NCBI RefSeq assembly: GCF_900110085.1
Contig: NZ_FOCK01000001.1
Coordinates: forward strand, 496,001-560,000
Length of the DNA: 64,000 nt
Direction of reading: 5' to 3'
Origin: Prevotella sp. ne3005
GTDB taxonomy: Bacteria; Bacteroidota; Bacteroidia; Bacteroidales; Bacteroidaceae
Below, piece by piece: positions 60,960-64,000 of the stretch. Every line of letters starts with the position of its first letter. Within the stretch, counting starts at the first letter, position 1. The position numbers and the translations under genes are program-made. The notes beneath the pieces were generated by a model, which was given only the letters and a program-made list of their open reading frames with translations, had not been told where the DNA came from and made no database searches.

Positions 60960-63461
60960 CTAGTAAACGAAGATTTTGAAGTTCTTAATACTGCCGGGGG
61001 CGGAGGATTCGGCACGGGGGAGGTAGTCGAGGGCGGAGATGGTTTGCTCACTGCCGAGGTCGATGACGAGGAGGTGAGGAAGCGGAGACTTCCTCGCAGA
61101 CTGCCAGTAAGTGGACTCCTGGAGATCGAAGACTTTATCACCGGTGAAGTTACCACGATTGATTTCCTCACTGTCAGCATATTCCACCGTCCACGATTCA
61201 CGAGAAAGACGATTCCCATCGGCATCACGGACATAGAGTTCGGCTATGGCAACCTCCGGTTTTTCGCTCTGAGACGATAAAGCCTGAATAGCGACGAATC
61301 TACCACGTTTAGAACCATTAAACCGAATGGTCTGCCAACCATTGCCCGGGGCGAACTGACCTTCGACTACCGGTGTAGCAGAATTAAGGTCTGGACAGTC
61401 GGCAGGATTGTTATGAAGTCGGGATTTTTCAGTATTTAGTTTATCCAACTCCGGATGATTCTGGGAGAAGAGTGAAGGGGAGAGAGACCTTTCGACTTCG
61501 CTCAAGGTGACAGAGGGGGCGCTCGAGGCGGCAGAGGGGGCGCTTGAGGCGGCAGAAGAGGAACGAGGTGCGCGCTGGGAGGGGATCTTCCTGGTGGAGG
61601 TCAGTTTGAGGGCATTGGTGATGGAAGGGGCGTAAGCCTGAAGGGAGGGACCGACGACATCGAGGACGATGATCTCGTTCTTACCTTTTTTCAGCCAACA
61701 ACCGGGGACATAGAGGGTCTGTTGGGGACCAATAGACCAGAATCGGCCAATGGCGTGGCCATTGATATAAACCTGGCCTTTGCCCCAAGCCTCCATGTTG
61801 AGGAAGGTATCACCGGTCTTTTTGAGGGTGAAGTAGCCACGGTAGTAGCCGGAACCTTTGAAGATTGAAGATTGAAAATTAAACATTGAAGAAGAATCAC
61901 GCTGGGCAAGGTCAAGGGCACGGCGGGCGGTGGCGAGGTTGTCGGGGATGGTGAAGATGTTCCAGCGCTTGAGGTTCCAAGAGAGCTCATGACCATCCTG
62001 TTCGGTGGTGAGGGTGACACTCTCGGTGATGCCCTTATAGTCTTTGATGGCACGACCGAAGTTGATACGGCCCATGGCTTCGACAAGGATTCTGAGTTCC
62101 TGCCCTTTCTTCACTGCCGGAAGACGGAGGCTCTTCTCATTGCGCACACGGTCGATCTTTCCGATATAAGCGGTATCGACAAACACCTGGGCATAGTCGT
62201 GACACTCGTTGAGGGTGAGCACACTCTCGGAGGTAATCTCAGGCAACGTGGCAATATAGAGCATCGAGCCCCAGCCCTGACCCATCTCTTCCATGGTGAG
62301 CAGGGGTGAGTTCATCACCAGACTGTCGGCTCCGAGGATGATATCAGCACGCTCCGTAAGTTCGAAGGGAGGGATGGAGATCATCATGGCAGGGGGTGCA
62401 GGAATGGCAGGGAGAGGCTCCTTGCTGTACTTCTGCATCATCTTACGGAGTCTGAAGAATTTCTCCGTGGTACCGCCATACTCGTTGATGGGAGCATCGT
62501 AATCATAGGAGGTGACATCGGGTGCAAAACCGGGGGAGTTGGCTCCGGCCCAGTGGCCAAAGGAGGTGCCTCCGTGGGTCATATAGAGGGAGAAACTGAT
62601 ATTTTTGGAGAGCATCTCTTCGATACCATCGACCATATCCTTGGCTGGGCGGGTCTCGTGGTTGGCACCCCACTTGTCGAACCAGCCACTCCAGAACTCA
62701 GAGCACATCAGCGGGGCATCAGGGCGGAGCTGTTTGAGGCGCTTGAACTGTTCGTCGATGTTAGCGCCTGTACCGAAGTTCATGGTCCAGACGAGGTCGT
62801 CGAGACCGTTGAGTTCGAAGTTGGAGGACCAGTCGCATTGGAAAAGTGTTTGTTTTGCGCCATATAAATGGCGTAAACAATCACGTATCTCAGCGATATA
62901 TGCTTTATCTTCACCGTAGGAGCCATACTCGTTTTCGACCTGGACCATGATGATGGGACCTCCGTTCTGGATGGTCAGAGGGGCGAGTTGTTCGGCTACT
63001 TTCTCTTCGAAGATACGGACACGTTCCATGAAGTAGGGATCCTGTTCACGCAGGCGGATATCCTTCTTTTTGAGGAGCCACCAGGGCAGACCACCCATCT
63101 CCCACTCTGCACAGACATAGGGTCCGGGGCGCACGATGACGTACATACCGTTTTTCTGGGCCAAACGACAGAACTCTGCCACATCGCTGTTGCCAGTAAA
63201 GTCGAACTGACCTTCGCGGGGCTCATGGAGGTTCCAGAAGACATAGATGCAGAGGGTGTTCATGCCCAACGACTTACACATCTGGATACGGTGCTCCCAG
63301 TATGGACGGGGGATGCGGGGGTAGTGCACTTCGGCTGCCTTCACCACGAAAGGCTCACCATTGAGCAGGAAGGTCTTGTGACCTACAGTGAAGTCACCGG
63401 CCTGCATCATCAGTGGAAAAACGAGTAAAAGCGTCGCTAGCAGTAGTCTTACCTTTTTCAT
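60960..63461 (-). CDS. GH35 beta-galactosidase with C-terminal discoidin-like domain
   Basis: 833 residues. Signal peptide 1-21. The GH35 barrel has WNLHEPREGQFDF, RPGPYVCAEWEMGGLPWWL, the acid/base Glu in VQVENEYGSYG (E178) and the nucleophile in LMCSEFWSGWFDKWG (E255). Beta-sandwich domains follow, and a C-terminal F5/8-type domain (about 690-833) likely binds sugar. Two repeat elements are in frame: SSSMFNFQSSIFKG (about 523-535, heptamer) and a Ser/Ala-Pro stretch ending in VTLSEVERS (about 634-660, 21-nt element) in a linker. It would release terminal galactose outside the cytoplasm. Confidence 0.93.
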   Translation of the reverse strand: MKKVRLLLATLLLVFPLMMQAGDFTVGHKTFLLNGEPFVVKAAEVHYPRIPRPYWEHRIQMCKSLGMNTLCIYVFWNLHEPREGQFDFTGNSDVAEFCRLAQKNGMYVIVRPGPYVCAEWEMGGLPWWLLKKKDIRLREQDPYFMERVRIFEEKVAEQLAPLTIQNGGPIIMVQVENEYGSYGEDKAYIAEIRDCLRHLYGAKQTLFQCDWSSNFELNGLDDLVWTMNFGTGANIDEQFKRLKQLRPDAPLMCSEFWSGWFDKWGANHETRPAKDMVDGIEEMLSKNISFSLYMTHGGTSFGHWAGANSPGFAPDVTSYDYDAPINEYGGTTEKFFRLRKMMQKYSKEPLPAIPAPPAMMISIPPFELTERADIILGADSLVMNSPLLTMEEMGQGWGSMLYIATLPEITSESVLTLNECHDYAQVFVDTAYIGKIDRVRNEKSLRLPAVKKGQELRILVEAMGRINFGRAIKDYKGITESVTLTTEQDGHELSWNLKRWNIFTIPDNLATARRALDLAQRDSSSMFNFQSSIFKGSGYYRGYFTLKKTGDTFLNMEAWGKGQVYINGHAIGRFWSIGPQQTLYVPGCWLKKGKNEIIVLDVVGPSLQAYAPSITNALKLTSTRKIPSQRAPRSSSAASSAPSAASSAPSVTLSEVERSLSPSLFSQNHPELDKLNTEKSRLHNNPADCPDLNSATPVVEGQFAPGNGWQTIRFNGSKRGRFVAIQALSSQSEKPEVAIAELYVRDADGNRLSRESWTVEYADSEEINRGNFTGDKVFDLQESTYWQSARKSPLPHLLVIDLGSEQTISALDYLPRAESSAPGSIKNFKIFVY
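61486..61561. repeat. Degenerate 21-nt repeat element in the galactosidase gene
   Basis: A 15-nt lead-in (61486-61500) comes before three diverged 21-nt units (61501, 61522, 61543), the first being close to the perfect units at 63930-64000. The lead-in matches that at 63915-63929 at 12 of 15 positions. It is on the antisense strand of the galactosidase gene, in a linker. Confidence 0.85.
61857..61891. repeat. Heptamer array in the galactosidase gene
   Basis: Five diverged ATTGAAA/G units (TTTGAAG, ATTGAAG, ATTGAAA, ATTAAAC, ATTGAAG). The peptide read is MFNFQSSIFK, similar to those from the decarboxylase arrays. It lies between two beta-domains. Confidence 0.88.
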
Positions 63462-63489
63462 TTTGTTTCGTAAATTTGTATATTTGGTG

Positions 63490-63497
63490 CAAAAATA
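63490..63497 (-). promoter_or_regulatory. Putative -7 element for the galactosidase gene
   Basis: TATTTTTG on the minus strand, 28 nt before the ATG at 63461, matches TAnnTTTG. No exact TTTG is found at the -33 position; the octamer array lies there. Confidence 0.5.
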
Positions 63498-63505
63498 AGA
63501 AAAAA

Positions 63506-63534
63506 GTAAAAAAGTAAAAAGGTAAAAAGGTAAA
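63506..63534. repeat. Octamer array between divergent promoters
   Basis: About three and a half 8-nt units (GTAAAAAA, GTAAAAAG, GTAAAAAG, then GTAAA) on the plus strand. It sits where the -33 elements of both divergent promoters would fall. An inverted copy lies at 63642-63669. Confidence 0.9.
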
Positions 63535-63550
63535 ATTTAGATTATTTTTG

Positions 63551-63558
63551 TATATTTG
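63551..63558 (+). promoter_or_regulatory. Putative -7 element for the GH67 gene
   Basis: TATATTTG matches TAnnTTTG and lies 38 nt before the ATG at 63596. The -33 position falls on the octamer array and has no TTTG. Confidence 0.6.
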
Positions 63559-63595
63559 CACTGCGAATTTGCTGAAACTTTAATTTAAAACCGTT

Positions 63596-64000
63596 ATGAG
63601 AATAAAAAGTTTGTATCAAAACTGGGTAAAGTGGGTTTTGCCTTTTTACCTTTTTACCTTTTTACCTTTCAGCGTGAGCGCTGAGGATGGCCACCAGCTG
63701 TGGCTGAGATATCAACCCGTGAACAAGGCCAAGGTGACAGGGCCTGAGTGTATCGCTGCCCAGGAGTTGAGGACTTACAGTTGCCAGGATGTGGTACTGA
63801 CACTCGACGCTGCCATGGAGCAGGATGCATACCGGATCTCCGATGGCGTTATCACAGCTAAGGACGAGATCGGATTGCTGTATGGAGCGTATGAGCTTTT
63901 AAGGAGACAAGGGAGATCTCTCGACTGCGCTCGAGATGACAAAGGGGGCGCTCGAGATGACAAAGGGGGCGCTCGAGATGACAAAGGGGGCGCTCGAGAT
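63596..64000 (+). CDS. GH67 alpha-glucuronidase, N-terminal part (runs off window)
   Basis: 135 codons are visible from ATG 63596. A signal peptide (WVLPFYLFTFLPFSVSA) is followed by EDGHQLWLRYQPV (the EDGyxLWLRY start of bacterial GH67), an acidic helical domain and IGLLYGAYELLRRQG, the conserved end of the N-terminal domain. The enzyme removes glucuronic acid from xylo-oligosaccharides. The signal peptide is partly encoded by octamers, and after LLRRQG the sequence becomes RSLDCARDDKGG followed by ARDDKGG repeats from a 21-nt element, where GH67 proteins normally go on with conserved sequence. This may be an in-frame insertion. Confidence 0.85.
   Translation, partial: MRIKSLYQNWVKWVLPFYLFTFLPFSVSAEDGHQLWLRYQPVNKAKVTGPECIAAQELRTYSCQDVVLTLDAAMEQDAYRISDGVITAKDEIGLLYGAYELLRRQGRSLDCARDDKGGARDDKGGARDDKGGARD
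63642..63669. repeat. Inverted octamer array in the GH67 signal-peptide codons
   Basis: Three CTTTTTAC units plus CTTT, the reverse complement of the array at 63506-63534. They encode FYLFTFLPF in the signal peptide. The two arrays share over 20 bp of inverted identity and flank the -7 element and start codon. Confidence 0.9.
63915..64000. repeat. 21-nt tandem repeat in the GH67 gene (continues past window)
   Basis: A 15-nt lead-in (63915-63929) and three identical 21-nt units (63930-63950, 63951-63971, 63972-63992) plus the first 8 nt of a fourth. Each reads in frame as the heptapeptide ARDDKGG (cyclically). The copies show no variation, suggesting recent expansion. Confidence 0.95.

Noticed and set aside
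63930-64000. CRISPR-like regular repeats
   Set aside because: Units are contiguous with no spacers, only 21 nt, and in frame with GH67.

Overview
The window looks like a Bacteroidales chromosome, most likely Prevotella or a close relative. The reasons are a Bacteroidetes-type promoter (TTTG, 20 nt, TACCTTTG on the minus strand at 60845-60876), an SLBB outer-membrane exporter followed by a kinase-less Wzz protein, GH35 and GH67 glycosidases, and short A/T-rich tandem repeats scattered through and between genes. The genus is inferred from gene content and style only.

From 60669 down to base 1 all 58 recognised genes lie on the minus strand, with gaps under about 40 nt and many 4-nt ATGA overlaps. 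This reads as one very large capsule or exopolysaccharide operon. In transcription order: (a) export, 60.7-57.2 kb: Wza-like SLBB protein and Wzz-like protein; (b) phosphonate module, 57.1-50.1 kb: PEP mutase fused to a nucleotidyltransferase-like domain, phosphonopyruvate decarboxylase, phosphoesterase, NAD-dependent epimerase, LicC-like cytidylyltransferase, LicD and an unplaced Rossmann protein; (c) flippase, sulfotransferase-like protein, DegT aminotransferase, ATP-grasp ligase, glycosyltransferases, acyltransferases and the Wzy polymerase, 50.1-40.9 kb; (d) glycosyltransferases and a dTDP-3-amino-3,6-dideoxyhexose (Fdt/Qdt) module, 40.9-35.3 kb; (e) IspD/TarI-like and TagB/TagF-like genes, a second flippase, GT92 and a fused double FdtA-type protein, 35.3-27.9 kb; (f) a CotH-family lipoprotein, a PglC/WcaJ-type initiating transferase, an ATP-grasp/PLP/ATP-grasp trio, acetyltransferase, WbsX and acyltransferase, 27.9-19.5 kb; (g) a third flippase and three unusual polysaccharide-locus proteins (GT-D-like, HAD-like, DUF115-like), 19.5-13.5 kb; (h) a GC-rich end with an MBOAT/SGNH pair, glycosyltransferases, WecE, WecG and WecA homologues, a polytopic protein, two GT2 enzymes and a NeuD-like acetyltransferase cut by the window edge.

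The expected process is this. A WecA-like or PglC-like enzyme starts a lipid-linked glycan. Many glycosyltransferases extend it with dideoxyamino sugars. Acyl, amino-acid, sulfate, polyol-phosphate and possibly phosphonate groups decorate it. Wzx flips it, Wzy polymerises it, and the Wzz/Wza-like pair sets length and exports. Three flippases, two initiating enzymes and strong swings in base composition suggest a mosaic assembled from several older loci.

Upstream of the operon lie a GH35 beta-galactosidase (minus) and the start of a divergent GH67 alpha-glucuronidase (plus). Both coding sequences carry short repeats in frame, and octamer arrays flank the GH67 start. No tRNA, rRNA, CRISPR array, transposase or UpxY-type antiterminator was seen.
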